A stretch of 64,000 nt of DNA from Gloeomargarita lithophora Alchichica-D10. Its GTDB lineage: Bacteria; Cyanobacteriota; Cyanobacteriia; Gloeomargaritales; Gloeomargaritaceae. The position numbers were made by a program, and so were the translations under genes. The stretch covers positions 1,268,362-1,332,361 of the forward strand of contig NZ_CP017675.1 of the NCBI RefSeq assembly GCF_001870225.1, given 5' to 3'. Shown here piece after piece: positions 19,788-29,673 of this stretch (position 1 is the first letter of the stretch; each line of letters starts with the position of its first letter). The notes beneath the pieces were generated by a model. That model saw nothing but the letters and a program-made list of their open reading frames with translations, did no database searches and was not told the DNA's origin.

Positions 19788-21791
19788 GTGACCCGTGGTG
19801 TCTCTTCAACGGCTCAGTTTAATTTTGACCGTCGGTTATGGCGGCGGTTTATTAAAATTGCCCAACCCTATTTTTACCCCCAGGAACATCGGTTGAATTT
19901 TTGGGGCTTTGCCGCTTTGATCCTGGTGTTATTAATTGCCGTAGTCTGCATCGCCTTTTTTGTGGCGGTGGGCGGCACGTTGTTAGGGGAATCGTTGGCT
20001 CCCGTTTTTGTCAATAAATATGCGGGCGGTTTGGTTAAACAAGTTAAGGGATTGGTCGCTTCTCCCGCCATATTTTGGGCTGGGGGTGGGTTGATATTCA
20101 GTGCCCTTGCGTTTGGGCTAATGCGGCGGGCGGTGCTACCCCGCTGGAAACAATGGAGTTTGCTAGGATTGCTATTATTTCTCTCTTTTGCGGTGAATGG
20201 AGCCAATGTTTCTCTGAGCTATATTTTCCGATTTATTGATACCGCTTTGGGCGAAAAAAACCAATCCACATTCTGGCTGAATTTGACCCTCTATGGGGGG
20301 CTAATTATTACGGCGATTCCTATTTTGGTAGGTTATCGGTTTACCCGCTTGAAGCTGGGTCTATACTGGCGGGAATGGTTGACCCAGAGTTTTCTAAGTG
20401 ATTATTTTAATGACCGGTCGTACTATGAATTGGACTCCAATTCCTCCCATACGGAAATTGATAATCCTGACCAACGGATTGCCGAGGATATTCGTTCTTT
20501 TACTTCAGTAACCTTATCCTTTTTGCTCGATGTTTTGGATACGGTATTGACGCTGATTTCGTTTACGGCCATTCTTTATACCATTTCTAAACCCCTGACC
20601 TATGGTTTGTTGCTATATGCCACCGTGGGCACATTGATTGCGGTATTGGCGGGTCGTCGTTTGATTAAAATCAACTATGATCAATTACGATTAGAAGCAG
20701 ATTTTCGCTATGGTATGGTGCATGTCCGGGACAATGCGGAATCCATTGCTTTTTACCGGGGAGAAACCCAGGAATTACGGCAGGTCAGCCGCCGCTTTGG
20801 TCTGGTGATTGGCAATTTTAACCTGCTGATTATTTGGCAGGCTTTGATTGATCTATTTCAGTATGGTTATAACTATTTTACCCGTGTAGTTCCCTATGTG
20901 ATCGTGGCTCCTTTGTATTTCTCCGGCCAAACAGATTTGGGCACCATTACCCAGGCGTATATCGCTTTTAGTCAAGTGTTGGGTGCGCTGTCTTTGGTGA
21001 CCAATCAAATTCAACAAATTTCCAGCTTCGCCGCCGGGGTAAATCGTTTGGGAGCCTTTGAAGAAGTGTTGTCCCGACCGGATGGATTAGAACCACCGGT
21101 GGACAGTCACATTCAAACCCAAACTGCCCAGCAGTTGAGCATCCAAAGAATGACCCTACTGACCCCCAATTCTGAGCAGGAATTGGTGCGAGATTTGACG
21201 GTGAATTTAGCTCCTGATGAGCGGTTATTGATTGTGGGTGCCAGTGGTGCGGGGAAAAGTTCGATTCTGCGGGCGGTGGCGGGTTTGTGGACCAATGGCA
21301 GTGGCATTGTTGTCCGGCCTGAGATTAGCGAAATGCTCTTTTTACCCCAACGTCCTTATATGTTATTGGGCACTCTACGGGAACAATTGTTATACCCCAG
21401 AAATGAGGAAACTATTACCAATGAGCAACTACAACAGGTGCTACAGCGGGTGAATTTACCCTATCTTATGGATCGGTTTAATTGGGATGAGATTCTGGAT
21501 TGGTCAACGGTTTTGTCGTTGGGGGAACAGCAACGACTGGCCTTTGCGCGGGTATTTTTGTATCAACCTCATTATGCGATTTTAGATGAGGCGACGAGTG
21601 CTTTGGATGTGACCAATGAACGCCACCTTTATCATCAGTTGCAAAGTACGGCGGTGGTGTATTTGAGTGTGGGGCACCGGCCAACATTGGTGGATTATCA
21701 CCAAAAAGTTTTGGAACTCACTGGTGGGGGTGCATGGCAAGTGTTGACGATTGAGGAATATCGCTTAAAATTAGCGCAAATGGTGGGTTGA
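19788..21791 (+). CDS. ABC exporter, fused SbmA/BacA-type transmembrane domain plus ATPase
   Basis: A 667-residue half-transporter with a GTG start. At least six hydrophobic helices lie in residues 40-420. The conserved block YYELD..... DNPDQRIAEDIRSFT marks the SbmA/BacA/ABCD-type transmembrane domain. The ATPase has Walker A GASGAGKSS (about 483), a variant signature LSLGEQQRLAFAR and Walker B YAILDEATSALD. Relatives move very-long-chain fatty acids, peptides or cobalamin; the substrate here is unknown. It is divergent from the kinase gene, with 136 nt between. Confidence 0.88.
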   Translation: MTRGVSSTAQFNFDRRLWRRFIKIAQPYFYPQEHRLNFWGFAALILVLLIAVVCIAFFVAVGGTLLGESLAPVFVNKYAGGLVKQVKGLVASPAIFWAGGGLIFSALAFGLMRRAVLPRWKQWSLLGLLLFLSFAVNGANVSLSYIFRFIDTALGEKNQSTFWLNLTLYGGLIITAIPILVGYRFTRLKLGLYWREWLTQSFLSDYFNDRSYYELDSNSSHTEIDNPDQRIAEDIRSFTSVTLSFLLDVLDTVLTLISFTAILYTISKPLTYGLLLYATVGTLIAVLAGRRLIKINYDQLRLEADFRYGMVHVRDNAESIAFYRGETQELRQVSRRFGLVIGNFNLLIIWQALIDLFQYGYNYFTRVVPYVIVAPLYFSGQTDLGTITQAYIAFSQVLGALSLVTNQIQQISSFAAGVNRLGAFEEVLSRPDGLEPPVDSHIQTQTAQQLSIQRMTLLTPNSEQELVRDLTVNLAPDERLLIVGASGAGKSSILRAVAGLWTNGSGIVVRPEISEMLFLPQRPYMLLGTLREQLLYPRNEETITNEQLQQVLQRVNLPYLMDRFNWDEILDWSTVLSLGEQQRLAFARVFLYQPHYAILDEATSALDVTNERHLYHQLQSTAVVYLSVGHRPTLVDYHQKVLELTGGGAWQVLTIEEYRLKLAQMVG

Positions 21792-21899
21792 TCGGTGAAA
21801 TTCCCGAATATTAGTTTAAGAAATTCTCTGACCTGGGGTTTGGTATTCGATGATGAACCTAGTCCAAATTAAAATCTTTACCCTGACTTGGCAGTGATT

Positions 21900-22670
21900 A
21901 TGGATGTGATTCCGGCGATTGATTTGCTCGATGGGCAATGTGTCCGTCTGGTGCAAGGGGATTATGAACGGTCGGAAATTTTCAGCAGTGACCCGCTGAA
22001 GATGGCGCGGGCTTGGGCAAATCACGGGGCAACTCGTTTACATTTGGTGGATTTGGACGGGGCAAAAAGCGGCGTGCCGGTACACCTGGGGGTGATTGGG
22101 GAGATCATTCAGGACGTGGGGATTCCGGTGCAGGTGGGGGGCGGCATTCGGGAACCGGAAACGATTGCGGCGCTGGTGGGGCTGGGGGCTGACCGGGTGA
22201 TCCTAGGAACGGTGGCGGTGAAACAACCGGATTTGTGCCAACGCTGGTGTGATGCCTATCCCGGCAAAATTTGGGTGAGTGTGGATGCCCGGGCGGGCAA
22301 AGTGGCGGTGGCGGGCTGGCAGGAAAGCACGGGGATTCCGGTGGGTGACCTGGTGCAGGATTGGGTGCGCTGGGGGGTGGCGGGCTTGATTTACACGGAT
22401 ATTGAACGGGATGGCACTTTGACCGGGCCGGATCTGGCGGGTTTGCGGGATTTATTGAGTCAGGTGTCGGTGCCGGTGGTGGCCTCCGGGGGGGTCGGCT
22501 CGATGACGGATTTACTCTCATTGCTGGCCTTGGAACCCCTGGGGCTGACGGGGGTGATTATTGGGAAGGCTCTCTACACCGGGGATATTGACCTGAAACA
22601 CGCCCTGCAAGCGGTGGGTGCGGGACGGTGGCAGGATGTGCCCCCGGACGATGGCACCATTTACGCCTAA
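21900..22670 (+). CDS. hisA: HisA, ProFAR isomerase (histidine biosynthesis)
   Basis: A 256-residue TIM barrel. Catalytic aspartates lie in VIPAIDLLDG (general base) and YTDIERDGT (general acid). The phosphate-binding glycines are in VQVGGGIR and VVASGGVGS. The ATG at 21900 gives the standard MDVIPAIDLL opening. TTG and GTG codons 12 and 6 nt upstream are in frame but less likely. trpD follows after 12 nt, so the two amino-acid genes are probably co-transcribed. Confidence 0.94.
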   Translation: MDVIPAIDLLDGQCVRLVQGDYERSEIFSSDPLKMARAWANHGATRLHLVDLDGAKSGVPVHLGVIGEIIQDVGIPVQVGGGIREPETIAALVGLGADRVILGTVAVKQPDLCQRWCDAYPGKIWVSVDARAGKVAVAGWQESTGIPVGDLVQDWVRWGVAGLIYTDIERDGTLTGPDLAGLRDLLSQVSVPVVASGGVGSMTDLLSLLALEPLGLTGVIIGKALYTGDIDLKHALQAVGAGRWQDVPPDDGTIYA

Positions 22671-22682
22671 AGGGAATAGTCA

Positions 22683-23696
22683 ATGGCAATGGTAACGGCA
22701 CTGCTCCAGCAATTATTAAACCGGGAACCCCTCACCCCGACTCAGGCGGAAGCGTTAATGCAGGCGTGGTTAGGGGAGGAATTGCCCCCGGCGTTGGCAG
22801 GGGGGATTTTGGTGGCTTTGCAGGCCAAGGGGGTGACGGCGGCGGAATTGGCGGCGATGGCACAAGTTGTCCAAAATCAGGCGGTTTTACCAAATACTGC
22901 CGATTTGCCCCCCTGTTTGGATACCTGTGGCACCGGGGGGGATGGGGCGGGGACGTTTAATATCTCCACGGCGGTGGCTTTTGTGGCGGCGGCGGCGGGG
23001 GTAGCGGTGGCGAAACACGGGAATCGTTCGGCTTCGAGTCGGGTGGGTTCGGCGGATGTGCTGGAAGCCCTGGGGTTGCGCTTGCATACGGGGGCGGAGC
23101 AGGCGGTGGCGGCGTTGCAACAGGTGGGGATTACGTTTTTGTTTGCGCCGGGGTGGCATCCGGCGATGAAGGCGGTGGCTCCCCTGCGCCAGACCTTGAA
23201 AATTCGCAGTGTATTTAATCTCATCGGCCCGTTGGTCAATCCCCTGCAACCCCAGTACCAAATGTTGGGGGTCTATCGGGCAGAATTGTTGCCGGTGATG
23301 GCGGAAACCTTGCATATCCTGGGGCGCAAGCGGGCAGTCGTCCTGCATGGCCGAGAAGGCTTGGACGAGGCGGGGCTGGGAGATTGTACCGATATTATCC
23401 TGGTGGGCAATGAACGGCAAACCCTTGACCCCCAGGCGTTGGGACTGACTCCGGCACCCTTGGCGGCCTTGGCGGGGGGGGATGTGGCGGCCAATGCGGC
23501 CATTTTGCAGAACGTTTTGCAAGGGCGGGGTAGCCGTGCCCAGCAGGACGTGGTTGCCCTGAACAGTGGCCTCGCCCTTTGGACCGCCGAGCGGGTGAAT
23601 ACCATCGGAGCGGGGGTAACGATTGCCCAGGACATTCTCACCAGTGGGTGCGCCTGGGATAAATTGCACGCCCTCGTCCAGTTGAGCCAAACCTGA
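22683..23696 (+). CDS. trpD: TrpD, anthranilate phosphoribosyltransferase
   Basis: A 337-residue enzyme that transfers phosphoribose from PRPP to anthranilate in tryptophan synthesis. The PRPP-binding loop [10 protein letters not shown], the anthranilate-contact motif [21 protein letters not shown] (shown split: KHGNRSASS / [10 protein letters not shown]) and [15 protein letters not shown] are intact. Strong GC and Ala richness matches the flanking core genes. It is likely translated from the hisA transcript. Confidence 0.94.
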   Translation: MAMVTALLQQLLNREPLTPTQAEALMQAWLGEELPPALAGGILVALQAKGVTAAELAAMAQVVQNQAVLPNTADLPPCLDTCGTGGDGAGTFNISTAVAFVAAAAGVAVAKHGNRSASSRVGSADVLEALGLRLHTGAEQAVAALQQVGITFLFAPGWHPAMKAVAPLRQTLKIRSVFNLIGPLVNPLQPQYQMLGVYRAELLPVMAETLHILGRKRAVVLHGREGLDEAGLGDCTDIILVGNERQTLDPQALGLTPAPLAALAGGDVAANAAILQNVLQGRGSRAQQDVVALNSGLALWTAERVNTIGAGVTIAQDILTSGCAWDKLHALVQLSQT

Positions 23697-23793
23697 TGCC
23701 GCCCATTAACAAAACTTTATTATGCTTCTCATTCTGTCGTATAGTGAACAATAGGGTTGTGGTTGCCCAGTTGTATTGGAGGAGTTGACGTTC

Positions 23794-24702
23794 ATGGTTG
23801 CGACGCCGGTGTTGCGCCTGCCGCCCAAGGAATTTTTGGTTGCCCCCCCAGCCCTGGTCAATCCCACGGTCGGGATATTTGGTTTATCCCTGGCGTTGCT
23901 GGTCACGGCCACCTTGGGGTATTGGTGTTGGGGGTGGTGGGCGCCGGTCTGTTTTGGGTTTAATGTGTTGGCCCTGCATTTGGCGGGGACGGTGATCCAT
24001 GATGCTTCCCACCAGGCGGCTCACCGCCATCCCTGGCTCAATGCGGCTCTAGGCCATGCCAGTGCCCTGATGTTGGGGTTTACGTTTCCGGTATTTACCC
24101 GGGTGCATATTCAGCACCACGCCCATGTGAATGACCCGGAGAATGACCCGGATCATTTTGTTTCCACCGGCGGGCCGTTGTGGTTGATTGCCGCCCGGTT
24201 TTTTTATCACGAAATTTATTTTTTCCAACGCCGGTTGTGGCAAAAATACGAACTGTGGGAATGGGCAATCAGCCGCTTGATCGTGGCCGGGGTCATTTGG
24301 TCGGCCAATCACTACGGTTTTTTGGGTTATATTATGAATTTTTGGTTTTCCCCCGCCCTGGTGGTGGGGTTAGCCCTGGGGTTATTTTTTGATTATTTGC
24401 CCCACCGTCCCTTCCAGGAACAAGGCCGCTGGACGAACGCCCGGGTTTATCCCAGTCCGATTTTGAATTGCTTAATTCTCGGCCAAAACTATCATCTCAT
24501 TCACCATCTATGGCCTTCAATTCCCTGGTACCATTACCAACGGGTTTATCATTTGATGCAGGCCACTTTAACGGCGCACGGTTCTCCCCAAACCCTGGGC
24601 TTATTTGAACCCAAAAGTTTTTTAGAATTTATGTACGACCTGTTTATTGGCATTCGTTGGCACGGGACAAACGAGCCGCAATCGCCGCACAAATCTGGGT
24701 AA
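23794..24702 (+). CDS. crtR: CrtR, beta-carotene hydroxylase
   Basis: A 302-residue membrane di-iron enzyme making zeaxanthin. The histidine boxes of the fatty-acid desaturase superfamily are visible: HDASHQAAH, HIQHHAHV and HLIHHLWPSIPWYHY, plus a fourth (YLPHRPF). Two hydrophobic hairpins span the membrane. The start at ATG 23794 is supported by GGAGGAG at 23778-23784; a TTG six codons earlier lies in that site. Its last 59 nt overlap the convergent tmk gene. Confidence 0.92.
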   Translation: MVATPVLRLPPKEFLVAPPALVNPTVGIFGLSLALLVTATLGYWCWGWWAPVCFGFNVLALHLAGTVIHDASHQAAHRHPWLNAALGHASALMLGFTFPVFTRVHIQHHAHVNDPENDPDHFVSTGGPLWLIAARFFYHEIYFFQRRLWQKYELWEWAISRLIVAGVIWSANHYGFLGYIMNFWFSPALVVGLALGLFFDYLPHRPFQEQGRWTNARVYPSPILNCLILGQNYHLIHHLWPSIPWYHYQRVYHLMQATLTAHGSPQTLGLFEPKSFLEFMYDLFIGIRWHGTNEPQSPHKSG

Positions 24703-25273
24703 ATACTTGCTCAACCGGCAATTCCCCCGCAATCCGCACCAGCCGTTCCGGGTATTGGGTAGTGAGATGTTGATAACCAGAGCGTACCCGTTCGTGAAAG
24801 GCTAGGGATTCCCGTTCCATCTGGTCTAAAACCCCCCGTTTCTTGGCTCTGGCTAAACCGATAGGAACCGGCACATCCAACCACAGGGTCAAATCCGGGG
24901 TTAAACCCCCCGTAGCCAGGGCATTCACCTGGTCAATCAGGGTCAAACTCAACCCCCGCCCATAGCCCTGGTAGGCCACCGTGGAATCCGTGTAACGGTC
25001 GCAGAGAATGATTTTATTACTTTGTAATGCGGGTTGCAATACTTCAGCCACATGGGTTGCCCGGTCAGCGGCATAGAGCAATAATTCCGTGCGCTGGGGG
25101 AGCGTGTGCTGAAGCAGTAATGTTCGCAGGGATTGTCCCAGGGGTGTGCCCCCCGGCTCATGGGTGATGAGTACGTCATAGCCCTGTTTGCTCAACCATT
25201 TGGCGAGAAGCTGGGTTTGGGTGGTTTTGCCCGCACCTTCAATGCCTTCGAGGGAGATAAACCAACCGGTCAT
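24644..25273 (-). CDS. tmk: thymidylate kinase
   Basis: A 209-residue P-loop kinase phosphorylating dTMP. The P-loop is EGIEGAGKTT, the DRY/H-type motif is CDRYTDSTVAYQGYGRG, and the lid follows in LARAKKRG. The reading is normal in length and motifs. Its 3' end overlaps crtR on the other strand by 59 nt, encoding the poorly conserved tail. Confidence 0.94.
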   Translation of the reverse strand: MTGWFISLEGIEGAGKTTQTQLLAKWLSKQGYDVLITHEPGGTPLGQSLRTLLLQHTLPQRTELLLYAADRATHVAEVLQPALQSNKIILCDRYTDSTVAYQGYGRGLSLTLIDQVNALATGGLTPDLTLWLDVPVPIGLARAKKRGVLDQMERESLAFHERVRSGYQHLTTQYPERLVRIAGELPVEQVFTQICAAIAARLSRANECQ

Positions 25274-25321
25274 GGGCGCAATCGAGAGCGAAGGCCATCA
25301 TGTTAATATATCCGAATGCGT

Positions 25322-25393
<72 letters not shown>

Positions 25394-25530
25394 TTGTGAA
25401 TCGGTTTCCGGCGGTTTAACGCCACCTTTGGATAGGGCTTCCTCTGCGATGCTGGGGATAGCAGGTATCGCAGAATTGGTGAAGTCTGGGGGTGTAGATT
25501 AGACCGGGCATAACCCACCCCCCAGGGGTA
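25394..25530. other. intergenic region between tRNA-Cys and the DUF928 gene
   Basis: 137 nt with no open frame of note. It contains an imperfect inverted repeat around CTGCGATGCTGGGGATAGCA and GTATCGCAG (25445-25474) that might be part of a terminator for the tRNA, but no T-run follows. Nothing else is recognised. Confidence 0.3.
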
Positions 25531-26289
25531 CTAAAGATTTCCAGCCAGGGGTTCTTGGGCTACCTTATCCAGCCCTTCCATGCGCAGGAGGGACATCCAG
25601 TCGGTTTGCAGATTGGCATTCCCCGGTTGGGCTTGGCGCAATGCCGCTAAAGAAGCCAGGGTTTCGTGCCACAAACCGGCACTGGCGTAAATGTAGGGGC
25701 GGTCGCTGGCGGGAGCCTGTTGCAGTTGCCGTTGCAGATTCTCCGGCATGGCCACCCGTTGCACCCAACCTTGCACATACAAGTCGGCGGTGCGGTCTCT
25801 GGGGTCACAAATCACCGACAGGTACCACTGGTAGGTTTGTCCCACCGCCAGTTCCGGGGCATTGCTGGGCAATTCCACCCGCACGATCCCGGATTGGTTG
25901 ATTTTGCTGGTGCTTTGGTAGAGTTCTGCCCCCCGGCTGTCCTGAAGCAAAAACTCAACGCTCCGGCCTTCGGTGGGCGGCATATAGAAGAACAAACTCG
26001 GACGAGCGGCGGCGGTCAACCCCAGGTTGGAACTGGGCAAGAGGGCGGTTAACCGTTGGCTGCTAAAGGGACACACGGCACCCCGGGCGGCACCCCCTTC
26101 CCGGTTGGCGGGCAATCCCCCGGCGGGCGGCACAAACCCGGTTACGGCGGTGGTACTGGTGGTGGGTCGTTTTTGACCCCATTCCAGGAGACGGCCAGCC
26201 CAGTTTTGGAGCGGATTGGCTTGGGCGGGAGCCGCCGCCAAGGTCATCGCCAGGGTGGTGGCGGTCAAAAAAGATTGGAGGCGAGCCAT
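25531..26289 (-). CDS. DUF928 family secreted protein
   Basis: About 252 residues. A clear cleavable signal peptide covers residues 1-24 (hydrophobic core then APAQANP). The mature part has the DUF928 look: LLPSSNLGLTAAARPSLFFYMP, then a beta-rich stretch with YQWYLSVICDPRDR. Function is unknown. ATG 26289 has an AGGAG ribosome-binding site 9 nt upstream, so the 10-residue longer frame is rejected. It probably resides in the periplasm. Confidence 0.78.
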   Translation of the reverse strand: MARLQSFLTATTLAMTLAAAPAQANPLQNWAGRLLEWGQKRPTTSTTAVTGFVPPAGGLPANREGGAARGAVCPFSSQRLTALLPSSNLGLTAAARPSLFFYMPPTEGRSVEFLLQDSRGAELYQSTSKINQSGIVRVELPSNAPELAVGQTYQWYLSVICDPRDRTADLYVQGWVQRVAMPENLQRQLQQAPASDRPYIYASAGLWHETLASLAALRQAQPGNANLQTDWMSLLRMEGLDKVAQEPLAGNL

Positions 26290-26517
26290 GATGAGAACAC
26301 TCCTAAAAAAATTGAACATTGATGATTCTGGACTGCTGATGGTACGAAGTCGGACATCGGTTGGATGTTCCAGACCTTCGCTCTTGATCCTAGATTAGCG
26401 GAGGGGACTGGGATAAACAGTGATGGGGATAAATCAATGCCGGTGATTTGGCGCACCAGGGGCTATGGCTACGCCACGCAAGCTATAGGATAGAACTGCT
26501 GTGCTGGAATAATCCCG
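26290..26517. other. intergenic region upstream of purB, with a short dispersed repeat
   Basis: 228 nt between divergent genes, expected to hold both promoters. At 26464-26489 lies GCTATGGCTACGCCACGCAA followed by GCTATAGG. This is the same short motif found inside copies 4, 12, 13 and 14 of the larger repeat and at the window's right edge. Confidence 0.5.
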
Positions 26518-27813
26518 GTGATCGAACGCTACACCCTCCCCGCAATGGGGCAACTGTGGACGGATGAGTACAAGTTTCACACCTGGCTAGACGTGGAATT
26601 GGCGGTGTGTGAAGCCCAAACCACCCTGGGGCAAATCCCAGGAGAAGTCATGCACCAGATTCGCCAGCGGGCGCAGTTTGACCCGCAACGGATTCAAGAA
26701 ATCGAGCAAACAGTGCGCCATGATGTGATTGCTTTTTTAACAAATCTTAATGAATCCCTGGGGGATGCGGGGCGGTATGTGCATCTGGGGTTGACCAGTT
26801 CGGATGTGCTGGACACGGGGTTGGCGTTGCAGTTGGTGGGCAGTTTGGAGGTGATTTTGGCGCAGGTGGAGCCATTGATCCAGGTGGTGCGGCATCAGGC
26901 ACAGCGGCATCGGGACACGGTGATGGTAGGGCGTTCCCACGGCATTCACGCCGAACCGATCACCTTTGGGTTTAAGTTGGCGGGCTGGTTGGCGGAGTTG
27001 TTGCGGCAAAGGGAGCGGTTGACCCGTCTGCGGAGCCAGGTGGGGGTGGGGAAAATTTCTGGGGCGGTGGGCACCTACGCTCACCTTGACCCGCGGGTGG
27101 AAGCCCTGGCCTGTCAGAGTTTGGGCTTAGCTCCCGACTGTGCCTCGACCCAGGTGATTAGCCGAGACCGCCATGCGGAATACCTCCAGGGTTTGGCCTT
27201 GTTGGGGGCTTCTTTAGAGCGGTTTGCGGTGGAAATTCGCCACCTACAACGGACAGAAGTGCTGGAGGTGGAGGAGTTTTTTGCACCGGGGCAAAAGGGG
27301 TCATCCGCCATGCCCCACAAACGCAATCCGATTCGTTCTGAGCGGTTGACGGGTTTGGCGCGGTTATTGCGGGGGTATGCCGCCGCCGGTTTGGAAAATG
27401 TTGCCCTGTGGCACGAGCGGGATATTTCCCACAGTGCGGTGGAGCGGGTGGCCCTGGGGGATGCGAGTATTGTGGTGCATTTTATGTTGGTAGAATTGAC
27501 GGATTTAGTGCAAACATTACAGATTTATCCTGAGAATATGCGCCGGAATTTGTATCACTATGGGGGGGTAATTTTTAGCCAGCAGGTGTTGTTATCCTTG
27601 GTGCAACAGGGGATGAGTCGGGAAGATGCCTATCAATTAGTCCAAAGCCTTGCCCATCAAGCCTGGAATCGGGAGGGGGGCGATTTTCGGGCTTTGGTTG
27701 AGCAGTCTGCCACGGTGCAAAATCATTTATCCCCGGCGGCAATTGCCATGTGTTTTGACCCCACCAATCATTTACAGCATTTGGATGCTATTTATCAACG
27801 TTTGAACATTTGA
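26518..27813 (+). CDS. purB: adenylosuccinate lyase
   Basis: A 431-residue member of the fumarase/aspartase superfamily, acting twice in purine synthesis. The signature SSAMPHKRNPIRSE is present, with HLGLTSSDVLDTG and GRSHGIHAEP supplying the other active-site segments. The start is GTG at 26518 (VIERYTLPAMGQ), as the frame opens exactly at the conserved N-terminus. Length is normal. Confidence 0.95.
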   Translation: MIERYTLPAMGQLWTDEYKFHTWLDVELAVCEAQTTLGQIPGEVMHQIRQRAQFDPQRIQEIEQTVRHDVIAFLTNLNESLGDAGRYVHLGLTSSDVLDTGLALQLVGSLEVILAQVEPLIQVVRHQAQRHRDTVMVGRSHGIHAEPITFGFKLAGWLAELLRQRERLTRLRSQVGVGKISGAVGTYAHLDPRVEALACQSLGLAPDCASTQVISRDRHAEYLQGLALLGASLERFAVEIRHLQRTEVLEVEEFFAPGQKGSSAMPHKRNPIRSERLTGLARLLRGYAAAGLENVALWHERDISHSAVERVALGDASIVVHFMLVELTDLVQTLQIYPENMRRNLYHYGGVIFSQQVLLSLVQQGMSREDAYQLVQSLAHQAWNREGGDFRALVEQSATVQNHLSPAAIAMCFDPTNHLQHLDAIYQRLNI

Positions 27814-27933
27814 TTCGGTCTGGGATGGGGGGTGTCTCATTTACTGAAATTTGATTAAAATCGCTTGTAAGGGTATCAGGGCAGAGGCGGTTTTCCGGTT
27901 CGCTTGACCCAGATTTCATGGGGGATTTACCGT

Positions 27934-29673
27934 ATGTCCAGGTTATTGGTGACGCAGTATCAGGCCGAGGTCGAAAAAGTTATTCGCTACGGGGGGTCGA
28001 AAAAAGAGACCAGTATTCGCAATGCGTTTGAGCGGCTGTTGAATGATTATTGCCAGCCCCGCAATTACCTATTGATCCCTGAATTGGACTATAAAACCCG
28101 GTTTAATACGACGGTTTTTCCCGACGGCACTATCAAAGATGCGATTCGGCTAGAGCATGGCTGGTGGGAAAGCAAGGACGAGTACGACCGTCTGGATGAA
28201 GAGATTGAAAAGAAGTTTGAGCAGGGCTACCCGGATGAGAATATTTTGTTTGAGGATTCTCAGACAGCGGTGCTAATTCAGCATCGTCAGGAAGTCGCCC
28301 GGGTTTCGATGCAGGATGCCGGGGCACTGGATAATCTACTGAATTTCTTTGTGGATTATGAACGTCCAGAAGTTAGGGATTTTCGGGCGGCAATTTTCAA
28401 ATTCAAGGCGGACATTCCCCACATTTTGGTAACTCTGCGTGACCTACTTACGCAACAAGAAGCGAGTAATTCCCAGTTTCAGGAACGGCGGCATAGGTTT
28501 TTAGCAATGTGTCGCCAATCCATCAACCCAGAAATCGCAATTACTGATGTGCATGAAATGCTAATTCAGCACATTCTCACGGAGGATATTTTCACTAACA
28601 TTTTCCATGAGTCCCAATTTCATCGGGAAAATAATATCGCTGGCGAATTGGCAGAGATTATCAACACATTCTTTACGGGAGCGACCCGCAAAAATACATT
28701 AAAAAGTATTGAACATTATTATGCAGTAATTCGACGTAAATCGGAGAATATCGCCAATCACCACGAAAAGCAAAAGTTTCTCAAGGCGGTGTACGAAAAT
28801 TTCTACAAAGCCTACAATCCCAATGCGGCGGATCGCCTGGGCATCGTTTATACCCCCAATGAAATTGTGCGCTTTATGATTGAAAGTGCGGATTATCTGG
28901 TGCATGAACATTTTGGTAGATTATTGAGCGATCCGGGGGTGGAAATTTTAGACCCTTGCACCGGCACAGGAACCTATGTAACGGAACTAATTGAATACAT
29001 TTCCGCTCATAAATTAGAACATAAATATAAATATGAAATTCATTGTAATGAGTTGGCGATTCTACCCTACTATATTGCCAATTTGAATATTGAATTTACT
29101 TATCAACAAAAGATGGGTAAATATGAAGAATTTAAGAGCATTTGTTTGGTAGATAGCCTGGATCATTGCAGTGCAAAAGGACACCAGTTCGATCTTTTTG
29201 CTATGACTGTGCAGAATACAGCTCGGATTCAACAGCAAAATGAAAAAACGATTTCTGTAATTATTGGCAACCCGCCCTACAATGCTCATCAGGAAAATTT
29301 TAACCAACGTAATGCCAACCGCCCTTATCAAATGATTGATAAAGCCATCAAAGAAACGTATATCAAAGAAGGAACTGCCCAAAATCAGATTGTTGTTTAC
29401 GATATGTACACGCGCTTTTTGCGGTGGGCATCGGATAGGTTAGGGCAAAATGGCTTAATTGCATTCATTATCAATCGGTCATTTATTGATGCTAAAACCT
29501 TTGATGGATTTCGTAAATGTATCGAAAGTGAATTTGATTATGCCTATATTGTTGATACACAATCGGATGTACGCAATAATCCTAAAATATCTGGCACAAA
29601 AAATAATGTATTTGGGATTCAAACTGGTATTGCCGTGATATTCTTAGTACGAAAGCGTAAGGAGAAAAAGTGA
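27934..29673 (+). CDS. N-terminal half of a split type IIG/ISP-like restriction-modification enzyme (nuclease + N6-adenine methylase core)
   Basis: 579 residues from ATG 27934. A PD-(D/E)xK-like nuclease site is visible early (Asp69, Glu79-x-Lys81 in the HGWWESKDE region). A helical spacer follows, then the methylase: TPNEIVRFMI, motif I ILDPCTGTGTY (338-347) and catalytic NPPY (446-449). The frame ends at GIAVIFLVRKRKEKK, exactly where related single-chain enzymes continue into their target-recognition half. That half lies 0.6 kb downstream (30268), beyond an inserted VapBC pair. The stop TGA overlaps the antitoxin ATG (TGATG). Base composition is AT-richer than the core. No helicase domain is seen. 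Confidence 0.82.
   Translation: MSRLLVTQYQAEVEKVIRYGGSKKETSIRNAFERLLNDYCQPRNYLLIPELDYKTRFNTTVFPDGTIKDAIRLEHGWWESKDEYDRLDEEIEKKFEQGYPDENILFEDSQTAVLIQHRQEVARVSMQDAGALDNLLNFFVDYERPEVRDFRAAIFKFKADIPHILVTLRDLLTQQEASNSQFQERRHRFLAMCRQSINPEIAITDVHEMLIQHILTEDIFTNIFHESQFHRENNIAGELAEIINTFFTGATRKNTLKSIEHYYAVIRRKSENIANHHEKQKFLKAVYENFYKAYNPNAADRLGIVYTPNEIVRFMIESADYLVHEHFGRLLSDPGVEILDPCTGTGTYVTELIEYISAHKLEHKYKYEIHCNELAILPYYIANLNIEFTYQQKMGKYEEFKSICLVDSLDHCSAKGHQFDLFAMTVQNTARIQQQNEKTISVIIGNPPYNAHQENFNQRNANRPYQMIDKAIKETYIKEGTAQNQIVVYDMYTRFLRWASDRLGQNGLIAFIINRSFIDAKTFDGFRKCIESEFDYAYIVDTQSDVRNNPKISGTKNNVFGIQTGIAVIFLVRKRKEKK

Noticed and set aside
26290..26517. A purine riboswitch ahead of purB
   Set aside because: No conserved three-way junction or T-loop sequence was found; the start lies just after the short dispersed repeat.
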